Shown piece by piece: positions 1 through 10,836 of a DNA stretch of 55,825 nucleotides. Made by a program: the position numbers and the translations under genes. Position 1 is the first letter of the stretch; each line of letters begins with the position of its first letter. This DNA is from Bacteroidota bacterium (lineage in GTDB: Bacteria; Bacteroidota; Bacteroidia; Bacteroidales; Prolixibacteraceae), in the NCBI GenBank assembly GCA_029265715.1, contig JAJUGZ010000018.1, forward strand, positions 1-55,825. Direction: 5' to 3'. The notes under the pieces are model-generated. The model searched no databases and had not been told where the DNA came from. It saw nothing but the letters and a program-made list of their open reading frames with translations.

Positions 1-40
1 AAAATCGGCTGTCCGACAAATTTTATTTCCGTATTTTTAC

Positions 41-82
41 CCATGTTGTGATTTTTGTGTGCAAAACAAATCTACAACATGG
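41..82. repeat. 9-bp inverted repeat in the left intergenic region
   Basis: CCATGTTGT at 41-49 and its exact reverse complement ACAACATGG at 74-82 are separated by 24 bases. The stretch 1-210 has no convincing gene; this inverted repeat, a small GGGG/CCCC hairpin at about 95-107 and the tandem repeat at 117-162 are all that can be seen in it. The role is unknown; it could belong to the leader or tail of a gene left of the window. Confidence 0.5.
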
Positions 83-116
83 GGCCAAACCTTCGGGGAG
101 TAACCCCTATCTTTTA

Positions 117-162
117 ATTTTTTACTCGTTCAGTAGTGAATTTTTTACTCGTTCAGTAGTGA
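117..162. repeat. two tandem copies of a 23-bp unit
   Basis: A 23-bp unit made of an A, six T and then ACTCGTTCAGTAGTGA occurs twice without a gap (117-139 and 140-162) and is followed by another T run. It lies just downstream of the minus-strand sigma gene. The GTAGTGA core resembles the 14-bp-period repeats at 45932-45956, so both may be the same kind of intergenic low-complexity sequence. Confidence 0.8.
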
Positions 163-210
163 TTTTTTTGTTTGAATACCGGAACCGATATTCACGGAAA
201 AGAGTTGTAC

Positions 211-801
211 TTATTTTTTTTGTGCGATATCAAGCAGAACGAGAAGCTCGATGTAGTCCTTCAGGTCGGAGCGGAGTTGTTTGAGGGCGTTGCTTACATG
301 AGTTTCAACAGTTCTTTTCGACAGGTTTAGCTTATTGGCAATATCTTCATTTTTTAGTCCGTTGATCCGGCTCAGAATAAAAACTTCCCGGCATTTGGGA
401 GATAAAGCTCCGATTGCTTTTCTGATGGCCTCCTGCAATTCCGATGTTACATAGAGTTCGGATTGATAAAGCAGGCTCGTTCTTGAAGTTTCCAGTAATT
501 TGTGAACCAACTTTTCTTTGTGTTTTTTCTGGTACAAAAAGTTGAGCGAGCGGTTTTTTATGGAAGTAAATAAATATGGTTTTAGTGTTTCTGTAGGGTT
601 TACCTGATCTTTCTTTTGCCAAAGCCTGACAAAAAAATCCTGAACAATTTCTTCTGCATCTTCTTCGTCCATCACATATTGCGATGCAAAAACTACTAAA
701 CCGGGATAGTAAAAACGGAATATCTGTTCGAAGGCCAATTGGTCTCCGGATTTAAAGCGTTCGATCAAAATATGTTCTTGTATCTCGTTGATTCTTTGCA
801 T
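211..801 (-). CDS. ECF-type RNA polymerase sigma factor
   Basis: A 196-residue sigma-70 family protein of the extracytoplasmic-function type common in Bacteroidota. The sigma-2 region lies at about residues 15-90 (FEQIFRFYYPGL, then EEIVQDFFVRLW), and the sigma-4 helix-turn-helix at about 125-185 (LSPKCREVFILSR, then NEDIANKLNLSKRTVETHV). It would direct RNA polymerase to one or a few target promoters, usually a susC/susD operon. It is divergent from the rhamnose genes, 131 bp from the mutarotase start. No FecR-type anti-sigma gene follows it within the window; such a gene would have to lie left of base 1, beyond the repeats. Whether it controls the rhamnose genes is unknown. The family is sure, the target is not. 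Confidence 0.93.
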   Translation of the reverse strand: MQRINEIQEHILIERFKSGDQLAFEQIFRFYYPGLVVFASQYVMDEEDAEEIVQDFFVRLWQKKDQVNPTETLKPYLFTSIKNRSLNFLYQKKHKEKLVHKLLETSRTSLLYQSELYVTSELQEAIRKAIGALSPKCREVFILSRINGLKNEDIANKLNLSKRTVETHVSNALKQLRSDLKDYIELLVLLDIAQKK

Positions 802-932
802 TTCAAATTCAATTCAAGCTTAGAGTGCGGCAATATATCAATTTTTTAATGTTTTTTCAGAACTTGAACTTACGTGTCGGGCAATTTTGGAGTGTACTAT
901 GTGAAAAATCAAAAAAAACTAACTACAAACTT

Positions 933-1256
933 ATGAGACGATTTGGTCAGACCATCCGGCTGAAACCCGAAGGCGCCGAAGAATATGTCCGGTTGCATGC
1001 ACAAACATGGCCCGGGGTATTGGCAAAAATTAAAGAATGCAACATTAAAAATTACTCCATTTTCAAAAAAGATAATCTACTGTTCGCATATTTCGAGTAT
1101 ATTGGTAACGATTTCATAAAAGATATGGATTTGATGGCTCAGGATGCCGAAACACAACGTTGGTGGGCCGTGGTAAAACCATTGATGGATCCGATAGAAA
1201 CACGCTCTTTAGGCGAGTTTTGGGCTGATATGGAAGAAATATTCCATCTGGATTAA
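933..1256 (+). CDS. rhaM: L-rhamnose mutarotase
   Basis: A 107-residue protein of the L-rhamnose mutarotase (RhaM/RhaU) family, which interconverts alpha and beta anomers of L-rhamnose in the cytoplasm. Alignment by eye with the E. coli enzyme puts the catalytic His at residue 22 and the conserved Tyr at residue 41 at identical positions, with the paired Trp at 77-78 (QRWW). The frame stays open upstream to 825, but the ATG at 933 gives the usual family length of about 104 residues and an N-terminus that aligns from residue 1. The rhamnose symporter gene follows 66 bp later, which supports rhamnose rather than another sugar. Confidence 0.9.
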   Translation: MRRFGQTIRLKPEGAEEYVRLHAQTWPGVLAKIKECNIKNYSIFKKDNLLFAYFEYIGNDFIKDMDLMAQDAETQRWWAVVKPLMDPIETRSLGEFWADMEEIFHLD

Positions 1257-1322
1257 TTCAAGCCTCTATCTGTTGAAATTTTATGAATTCGTTTACAAAA
1301 ATGCACTTATTTTGTCGCTGAA

Positions 1323-2390
1323 ATGATTCATTCAAATCCGATATGGGGAACAGGGCTGCATGCCATTGGCGGCATGTCGGCTTCAAGTTGCTATACCCCG
1401 CATTCACGAATAAAGAACTGGTCGTGGGGGACTTTCTGGTTAGTCCAGGCTTTCTTTGCGTGGGTCTTTATCCCGCTTTTGGCCGGTTGGCTAACGGTTC
1501 CTGGTTTTTTTGATATTCTGCACAATGCTCCGGACAATGTGTTCTGGGGAGCTTTTGTATTAGGGGCTTGTTATGGTTTTGGCGGTATGTCGTTTGGCTT
1601 TGCCATCAAACACATTGGGTATTCGCTAACCTATACAATTGCCATTGGCATTTCGGCAGTGCTGGGCACGTTGACCCCGTTGTTAGTTTATGGTGGACTG
1701 AGCGATTATTTTACCCGTCCCGGGAGCGCAATTATTATAACCGGTATGGTTTTGTCGGTGGCCGGAGTGGGTTTATGTGGCTGGGCCGGGTTTAAAAAAG
1801 AAAACGACTTGGGACGGCTCGAAAACCACACGGTCCGATTTAATATGACGACCGGTCTTTTTCTGGCTATCATTGCCGGGGTGCTGTCGGCTGTATTCAA
1901 CCTTTCGCTCGAACACGGGCAACCCATTGCCGATATGGCCGCTAAAAACGGAGCCGGTAATTTCGAGGGAAATGCCAAGATGATTGTTTCTACCTCCGGA
2001 TGCTTTGCGGTGAATTTTATCTGGTTTATTGTTCTGGGCATTCGGCAGCGGACCCTGAAAGAATTTACTGTCTCAGAAAACAGGCCTTGTGCCCTTTTGG
2101 TGAAAAACACGCTTTGGTCGGCTCTGGCCGGAACCCTCTGGTTTGTTCAGTTTTTGTTTTACGGACTGGGACATGTTCAGATGGGGAATTACCGGTTTAT
2201 AAGCTGGGTGTTGCATATGTCGATGCTGATATTCTTCAGTTACATCGTTGGCGTTGTGATGAAAGAATGGAAACAGGTTTCAAAAAATACAAACCGCACA
2301 CTGGTTTTTGCCCTGGTTACGCTGATTGTCTCCTTTGTCGTAATGACGATTGGAAGTTATATCGGAGAACAGCTTGGACGTGGTGTGTAA
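1323..2390 (+). CDS. rhaT: L-rhamnose-proton symporter RhaT
   Basis: A 355-residue inner-membrane protein with about ten hydrophobic segments, matching the RhaT family (E. coli RhaT is 344 residues). The N-terminal motif HAIGGMSASSCYTPHSRIK corresponds to the family's HxIGxxSAxxxYxPxxxxK start. IGYSLTYTIAIGISAVLGTL resembles the glycine-rich helix pair of the family. It would import free L-rhamnose released in the periplasm by the two rhamnosidases encoded downstream. The beta-galactosidase gene starts 20 bp after its stop, so the two are probably co-transcribed. Confidence 0.93.
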   Translation: MIHSNPIWGTGLHAIGGMSASSCYTPHSRIKNWSWGTFWLVQAFFAWVFIPLLAGWLTVPGFFDILHNAPDNVFWGAFVLGACYGFGGMSFGFAIKHIGYSLTYTIAIGISAVLGTLTPLLVYGGLSDYFTRPGSAIIITGMVLSVAGVGLCGWAGFKKENDLGRLENHTVRFNMTTGLFLAIIAGVLSAVFNLSLEHGQPIADMAAKNGAGNFEGNAKMIVSTSGCFAVNFIWFIVLGIRQRTLKEFTVSENRPCALLVKNTLWSALAGTLWFVQFLFYGLGHVQMGNYRFISWVLHMSMLIFFSYIVGVVMKEWKQVSKNTNRTLVFALVTLIVSFVVMTIGSYIGEQLGRGV

Positions 2391-2404
2391 TGTTCGATAA
2401 ATAA

Positions 2405-5725
<3,321 letters not shown>

Positions 5726-5762
5726 GGTGCATAACCAGTTCTATAAGAACAATTTTATAGCA

Positions 5763-5791
5763 GCCCCGGGTTTTAAAACGGGGGTGTTTTT
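5763..5791 (+). terminator. terminator-like hairpin after the beta-galactosidase
   Basis: CCCCG at 5764-5768 pairs with CGGGG at 5779-5783 around a GTTTTAAAAC palindrome, and GTGTTTTT follows. A second small hairpin (GTTC-TATAA-GAAC) lies just upstream at 5738-5750. It may end or attenuate transcription between the GH2 and propeller-glycosidase genes. Confidence 0.5.
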
Positions 5792-5838
5792 CGGACGGAA
5801 AAGAAATAGTGTTGAAAGGAAAATTAGATAGTGAGAGT

Positions 5839-6945
5839 ATGAAACGTATTGGTTTGTTGCTTCTTGTGGTTTTTGTTGTTGGGTTGGCGTCTTTTGCCGG
5901 GAATAAACCGAAATCGCAGGTGGTGCCTGAAAACGTGATGCAGAAAATTTATGATGAGGTGAAGACACCCTACAAATATGGCTTGGTAATGGTACCTCCG
6001 GATGATTCGAAAAAGATGGATTGCCCGACCGTTTTCAGGAAAAACGACAAATGGTACATGACTTACCTGGTTTTTGACGGGCGTGGTTACGAAACCTGGC
6101 TGGCCGAGAGTATCGACCTGCTGCATTGGGACAGCAAAGGGAAGCTGTTGTCTTTCTCCGGCGACAGCGCCCGTTGGGATTGCAACCAGAATGCCGGTTA
6201 TGTCGCGCTTCAGGATACCCGCTGGGGCGGCTCGTACGAATTGCAAAAATACGACAACAAATACTGGATGTCGTATTTCGGTGGAAGTTCCAGAGGGTAC
6301 GAGGCCGGTGTGCTGAGCCTGGGCATGGCATATACCGAACAGGACCCGGCAATGGCTCACGAATGGAAACGGTTGGATAAGCCGGTTTTAACTTCGGCTG
6401 ATCCGGATGTGCGCTGGTGGGAAAATAAGAAGCAGTTTAAAAGTACGGTGATTTGGGACAAGGCCAAAACAACCGGATACCCGTTTGTAATGTATTACAA
6501 TGCCAATGGAGATTCAGCCAAAAACAACGTCAAAACCCGCTGGTATGAGCGGATCGGGATGGCGGTATCAAATAACATGGTCGAGTGGCAGCGGTTTCAG
6601 GCCGAACCGGTGGTACACCATCCGGTGGGAATAACCGGCGACCCGTTTATTCAGAAAATCGGGAATGTTTGGGTGATGTTCTATTTCGGCGCCTTTTGGG
6701 AAGGGCGGACCGGGGCTTTCAACCGGTTTGCCTGTTCGTACGACTTGGTACACTGGACCGACTGGCCCGGCGACGACCTGATCGCTTCGTCGAAACCCTA
6801 CGGTGAGCGGTATGCCCATAAATCGTGTGTGGTAAAATGGAAAGGCGTGGTGTACCATTTTTACTGTGCTGTCAACGAAAACGAGCAGCGGGGCATTGCT
6901 GTGGCTACTTCGAAAGATTTGGGATCCAGCGATGTAAATTTTTAG
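5839..6945 (+). CDS. secreted five-bladed beta-propeller glycosidase (GH43/GH130-like)
   Basis: A 368-residue protein with an N-terminal signal peptide (MKRIGLLLLVVFVVGLASF). Repeated blade-like segments carry the DCPTVFRKNDKWYMTYL and IGMAVSNNMVEW types of motif seen in GH43-like and GH130-like propeller glycosidases. Aspartates and glutamates at the blade starts are plausible catalytic residues, but the exact family cannot be fixed by eye. The ATG at 5839 is chosen because it places the signal peptide at the N-terminus; the frame opens ten codons earlier. It sits between GH2 and GH106 genes, so it probably trims arabinose, xylose, galactose or another side-chain sugar from the same rhamnose-rich glycan. 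Fold is fairly sure, substrate unknown. Confidence 0.75.
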   Translation: MKRIGLLLLVVFVVGLASFAGNKPKSQVVPENVMQKIYDEVKTPYKYGLVMVPPDDSKKMDCPTVFRKNDKWYMTYLVFDGRGYETWLAESIDLLHWDSKGKLLSFSGDSARWDCNQNAGYVALQDTRWGGSYELQKYDNKYWMSYFGGSSRGYEAGVLSLGMAYTEQDPAMAHEWKRLDKPVLTSADPDVRWWENKKQFKSTVIWDKAKTTGYPFVMYYNANGDSAKNNVKTRWYERIGMAVSNNMVEWQRFQAEPVVHHPVGITGDPFIQKIGNVWVMFYFGAFWEGRTGAFNRFACSYDLVHWTDWPGDDLIASSKPYGERYAHKSCVVKWKGVVYHFYCAVNENEQRGIAVATSKDLGSSDVNF

Positions 6946-6948
6946 GCT

Positions 6949-6977
6949 CTCTCCAAGCCGATCCCCGAAAAGGAGAG
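6949..6977. repeat. pyrimidine/purine hairpin after the propeller glycosidase
   Basis: CTCTCC at 6949-6954 and GGAGAG at 6972-6977 form a 6-bp stem immediately after the stop codon. There is no T run, so it is not a standard terminator. It resembles other C/T-arm, G/A-arm hairpins at 10714-10738, 11884-11921 and 11963-11993. Confidence 0.45.
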
Positions 6978-6996
6978 GCTTAGACAGTGCAAATTT

Positions 6997-7205
6997 AGAT
7001 CGGTCAACCTTTTTTGAAACTGTTTAAATTTTATTTGTAGATAATATTAATTGCATGACTCACCCCGTCGTCCGTCAGATGATGGACTGTGTCCCTCTCT
7101 ATTGATAGAGAGGGGCGAAGACCGATTTATCGGGCTTGGGGTGAGTTGAAAAACGATGAGATTGCACCTGAAAAACAGTTTCTTATAAGATCGGTCAACC
7201 TTTTT
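6997..7205. repeat. 18-bp direct repeats bracketing the structured element
   Basis: AGATCGGTCAACCTTTTT occurs at 6997-7014 and again, identically, at 7188-7205, the second copy 33 bp before the GH106 start codon. The copies lie on either side of the nested inverted-repeat element at 7016-7182. They could be a large target-site duplication, or two operator copies for the rhamnosidase gene. Confidence 0.85.
7016..7182. mobile_element. MITE-like element with nested inverted repeats
   Basis: The 167-bp stretch is bounded by the perfect 10-bp inverted repeat GAAACTGTTT (7016-7025) and AAACAGTTTC (7173-7182). Inside it lies a second perfect inverted repeat, ACTCACCCC (7058-7066) and GGGGTGAGT (7138-7146). 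That pair encloses a 9-bp hairpin (7093-7101 with 7106-7114) and a small CCGAT/ATCGG hairpin (7122-7133). No protein is encoded. The architecture suggests a small non-autonomous element or a REP-like structured insert; mobility is inference. Confidence 0.5.
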
Positions 7206-7237
7206 AATAACTATTCATAAAATGGCAAAAGGATAAA

Positions 7238-10200
7238 ATGACAATTTTTCAAAAAATATTCCATCACAACCGGGTTCTACCTCATTGGAGGGGAGTCAGA
7301 GGTTTTTTTTTCTTCTTGTTTTTACTTGCCCGCCTGGTTTGCTTTGGCCAGGCTGTTATTCCTGAAACTCCGGAAGATTCTGCCAAACCGTGGGTTTTCT
7401 GGTATTGGATGCACGGGGCTGTGACCAAAGAGGCCATAACGGCCGACCTGGAAGCGATGAAAGAAGCCGGATTGGGCGGCGCTTATATTTTTGCCATCCG
7501 CGATGTGCCCAATCCGCCGTTATTCGAACCATCGTACCGGACCATGACCCCGGAATGGTGGGGCATGGTAAAACATGCCATGAGCGAAGCCGGCCGGTTG
7601 GGCCTGAAACTCGGACTGAACTCTTGTGATGGGTTCACCGCTGCCGGCGGGCCGTGGATCACGCCTGAAATGTCGATGCAGAAAGTGGTTTGGGCCGATA
7701 CGGTAGTTTCAGGTGCCCAGACTTTTTCCGGCCAATTGCCCCAGCCGGAAAAGGTTGAAAATTATTACGAAGATATTGCCGTCTTTGCTTATCCGGCGCC
7801 GGATGGGGCTGGCGGATCATCGTTTGTTACGGTTCCCAACGTGACAACCAGCACCGGGGCAGATGCTCAGTTTTTAGCTGAAAAGGGCAATAAAAAAAAC
7901 TTCTCGAGCAACGAAGCGTGCTGGATACAATATGCGTTTGAACGGCCGTTCTCCTGCCGCTCGGTGACCATTGGCACGGGCTGGAACAACTACCAGTCGA
8001 ACCGCCTGATAATCGAAGTGAGCGACGACGGCGTAAACTTCCGCAGACATTGCCGGCTTGAACCTCCCCGTTCGGGGTGGCTCGATTTGGATGCCAATGC
8101 CACGCAATGGATTGCCCCGGTTACGGCCCGCTTTTTTCGCTTTGTGTACGATCCGGAAGGCTCTGAGCCGGGGGCTGAGGACCTTGATGATGCCAAATGG
8201 GCGCCGGCGCTCCGGATCCGGGGAATTGAACTTTCCGGCGAAAACCGGATCAGTCAGTTTGAAGGAAAGTCGGGGGCTGTCTGGCGCATCGGCAAGCGAA
8301 ACGATGAAAAACAGCTTCCGGAGAGCGCTTGTATTGCCCCGGAAAACCTGAAAAATATTACCGCCGGTTTGCAAAGCGACGGGACGTTGAATTGGGATGT
8401 CCCGGAAGGTCGATGGGTCATTCTCCGGATGGGGCACACGTCGACCGGGCATGTGAATTACGTGGGTGGCGGCGGGAAAGGCCTTGAGTGCGACAAACTA
8501 AATCCGGAGGTTGTCCGGTATCAGTTTGACCAATGGTTTGGCGAAGCATTTCGGCAGGTTGGGCCGGAGCTGGCCTCAAAAGTACTGAAGCGGTTTCATG
8601 TCGATAGCTGGGAGTGCGGCAGTCAGAACTGGTCGCCTGTTTTTCTCGATGAATTCAAAAAGCGCCGGGGGTACGATTTGTTGCCGTATTTGCCGGTCAT
8701 GGCGGGTATCCCGGTGCACAGCGCCGATTACTCGGAACGGGTACTTGCCGATGTCCGTCAGACGATTTCCGAGGTGGTGGTCGACAATTTCTATACGGTT
8801 TCGTCCGAAGAAGCACACCAAAAAGGCTGCCTGTTCAGCGCCGAGTGCGTGGCCCCGGTCATGGTTTCCGACGGGATGTTGCATTACCGCGAGGTCGACC
8901 TGCCCATGGGCGAATTCTGGCTTCGCAGCCCGTCGCACGATAAGCCAAACGATATCCTTGATGCCATTTCCGGAGCACATATCTACGGAAAGAATATTGT
9001 TCAGGCCGAAAGTTTTACCGAAATCCGCATTGATTGGGACGAGCATCCCGGTATGATGAAAACGCTGGCCGACCGTAATTTTGCGTTGGGCATCAATAAA
9101 CTGGTTTTCCATGTTTTTACCCTGAACCCGTGGAAAGACCACAAGCCCGGGATGACGCTGGATAAAGTGGGCACGTTTATTCAGCGGGACCAGATCTGGT
9201 GGAAGCCGGGCAAAGCGTGGTTTAGTTACATAACCAATTGCCAGGCATTGCTGCAGCAGGGCAGGCCGGTGGTTGATGTGGCCGTTTTCACAGGCGAGGA
9301 AACGCCGCGCCGCGCCATTCTGCCCGATCGGTTGGTCGATGTCCTCCCCGGAATTTTTGGGGCGGAGCGGGTAGAGCAGGAGTGGGCCCGTTTACAAAAT
9401 GCCGGAATTCCCGTCAGAGAACTGCCGCGCGACGTAAAAACGCAGGTCAACATGGCCGATCCGTCGGATTGGGTCGATCCGTTGCGGGGGTATGCCTACG
9501 ATTCGTTTAACTGCGATGCTTTACTGAACCTGGCCAGGGTCGAAAACGGGCGGATTGTGCTTCCGGGCGGGGCAAATTACGGATTGCTGGTTGTACCCGG
9601 AAATATGAAAATGGCACCCGATGGCGGCGAACGGATGAGTTTGGCGGTTGCCCAAAAACTGCTCGGTCTGGTAAAAGACGGGGCAAAAATTCTGATAATG
9701 CAAAAGCCGGTTGCCGAACCGGGCCTCGACCCGGTAACCGGGAACGACAAAAGGCTGGGAAAGGTGGTTGATGAACTTTTCTCCGGAGAAAAAACGATTG
9801 TGACTGATGCATCCGGCGGGCAATTTGCATGTTGGAAGAACGGGAAAGGCTGTGTGATCCAGGGGCCTTACGAAGCGGCAACATTCAATGAACTGGGTAT
9901 GGCAAAAGATTTCATGGCACTGGACCAACGCGGTGATCAGGCCGGGTTGGTAGCCTGGAACCATCGCCGCGATGGGAAGAAAGACGTGTATTTCGTGGCT
10001 AACCAGTTGGATCAGCCGCGGATGCTTACCCTGTCGTTCCGGATCGAAAATATGGTGCCTGAATTATACAACCCGGTGACCAACGAAACCCGGCCGTGTG
10101 CAGCGTGGGAAACCGAAAACGGAAGGACAACCTTATCATACCGTTTCGAGCCGGACGAATCGTTGTTCGTGATTTTCAAAGACGGGAAAACGACAGGTGC

Positions 10201-10768
10201 CCAGGGCAAAAACTGGGTTGAAACGTCTCCGGAAATGACATTGCAGGGCGAGTGGACCGTACAATTCGATCCGTTGCTGGGCGGGCCGGACGAACCGCTC
10301 CGTTTTGCTGATTTAACCGACTGGAGCAAAAACTCTGACGACCGGATTCGCTTTTACTCCGGAACGGCAACTTACAAGAAAAATTTTGATTGGAGGAAAC
10401 CGGTGGTTGCCGGCCAGCCGTTGTGGCTCGAGTTGGGCTCGGTTGCCAACATTGCCGAAGTGAAACTGAATGGTCGGGATTGTGGCATTTGCTGGACGGC
10501 GCCATTCCGGGTCCGGATTGATCGGGCATTGAAACAGGGCGGGAATACCTTGGAGATTTTGGTTACCAATACCTGGGCCAACCGGTTGACGGGCGACCAT
10601 GATTTGCCGGAAGAAAAGCAGATTACCCGGACGACCGCTCCTTACCGGTTGGCCGGCAAGCCACTACTGCCGGCAGGATTGTTTGGCCCGGTGAGGATTA
10701 GTCGGGAAGAAAGCCCCTTCCCTGTTTCCCTCAAGGGGAAAAAACAACGTAAAGCGAATCGGGAATAG
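7238..10768 (+). CDS. secreted GH106 alpha-L-rhamnosidase
   Basis: A 1176-residue glycoside hydrolase family 106 protein. After a hydrophobic export segment (about residues 24-38) comes the family start with PWVFWYWMHGAVTKEAITADLE and the barrel. Glu459 (DSWECG) and Glu559 (PMGEFW) lie 100 residues apart. They match the catalytic Glu461/Glu561 pair that I recall for the Bacteroides enzyme BT0986. A C-terminal beta-sandwich (about 1025-1150, LNGRDCGICWTAPFRV) is typical. It hydrolyses terminal alpha-L-rhamnose in the periplasm. Oddly, the first 22 codons and the last 20 codons both overlap C/T- and G/A-rich repeat sequence, so both protein ends may derive from repeats. No start codon other than a TTG lies after the N-terminal repeat. 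Confidence 0.93.
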   Translation: MTIFQKIFHHNRVLPHWRGVRGFFFFLFLLARLVCFGQAVIPETPEDSAKPWVFWYWMHGAVTKEAITADLEAMKEAGLGGAYIFAIRDVPNPPLFEPSYRTMTPEWWGMVKHAMSEAGRLGLKLGLNSCDGFTAAGGPWITPEMSMQKVVWADTVVSGAQTFSGQLPQPEKVENYYEDIAVFAYPAPDGAGGSSFVTVPNVTTSTGADAQFLAEKGNKKNFSSNEACWIQYAFERPFSCRSVTIGTGWNNYQSNRLIIEVSDDGVNFRRHCRLEPPRSGWLDLDANATQWIAPVTARFFRFVYDPEGSEPGAEDLDDAKWAPALRIRGIELSGENRISQFEGKSGAVWRIGKRNDEKQLPESACIAPENLKNITAGLQSDGTLNWDVPEGRWVILRMGHTSTGHVNYVGGGGKGLECDKLNPEVVRYQFDQWFGEAFRQVGPELASKVLKRFHVDSWECGSQNWSPVFLDEFKKRRGYDLLPYLPVMAGIPVHSADYSERVLADVRQTISEVVVDNFYTVSSEEAHQKGCLFSAECVAPVMVSDGMLHYREVDLPMGEFWLRSPSHDKPNDILDAISGAHIYGKNIVQAESFTEIRIDWDEHPGMMKTLADRNFALGINKLVFHVFTLNPWKDHKPGMTLDKVGTFIQRDQIWWKPGKAWFSYITNCQALLQQGRPVVDVAVFTGEETPRRAILPDRLVDVLPGIFGAERVEQEWARLQNAGIPVRELPRDVKTQVNMADPSDWVDPLRGYAYDSFNCDALLNLARVENGRIVLPGGANYGLLVVPGNMKMAPDGGERMSLAVAQKLLGLVKDGAKILIMQKPVAEPGLDPVTGNDKRLGKVVDELFSGEKTIVTDASGGQFACWKNGKGCVIQGPYEAATFNELGMAKDFMALDQRGDQAGLVAWNHRRDGKKDVYFVANQLDQPRMLTLSFRIENMVPELYNPVTNETRPCAAWETENGRTTLSYRFEPDESLFVIFKDGKTTGAQGKNWVETSPEMTLQGEWTVQFDPLLGGPDEPLRFADLTDWSKNSDDRIRFYSGTATYKKNFDWRKPVVAGQPLWLELGSVANIAEVKLNGRDCGICWTAPFRVRIDRALKQGGNTLEILVTNTWANRLTGDHDLPEEKQITRTTAPYRLAGKPLLPAGLFGPVRISREESPFPVSLKGKKQRKANRE

Positions 10769-10822
10769 AATTTTTTCGAAAAACTTGATTAAACGAAGCT
10801 GAGCCTTGGCTTAGGGGAGGCT
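10714..10822. repeat. two small pyrimidine/purine hairpins around the GH106 stop
   Basis: CCCCTT at 10714-10719 pairs with AAGGGG at 10733-10738, inside the last codons of the GH106 gene. AGCCT at 10802-10806 pairs with AGGCT at 10818-10822, just before the UroD-like gene. Neither has a T run. They look like members of the same family as the hairpins at 6949 and 11884. Confidence 0.45.
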
Positions 10823-10836
10823 TTAAAACAACTAAC

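Noticed and set aside
48-284. Plus-strand open frame of 78 codons at the left end
   Set aside because: It crosses the tandem repeats and the end of the sigma gene, and its product has no recognisable features.
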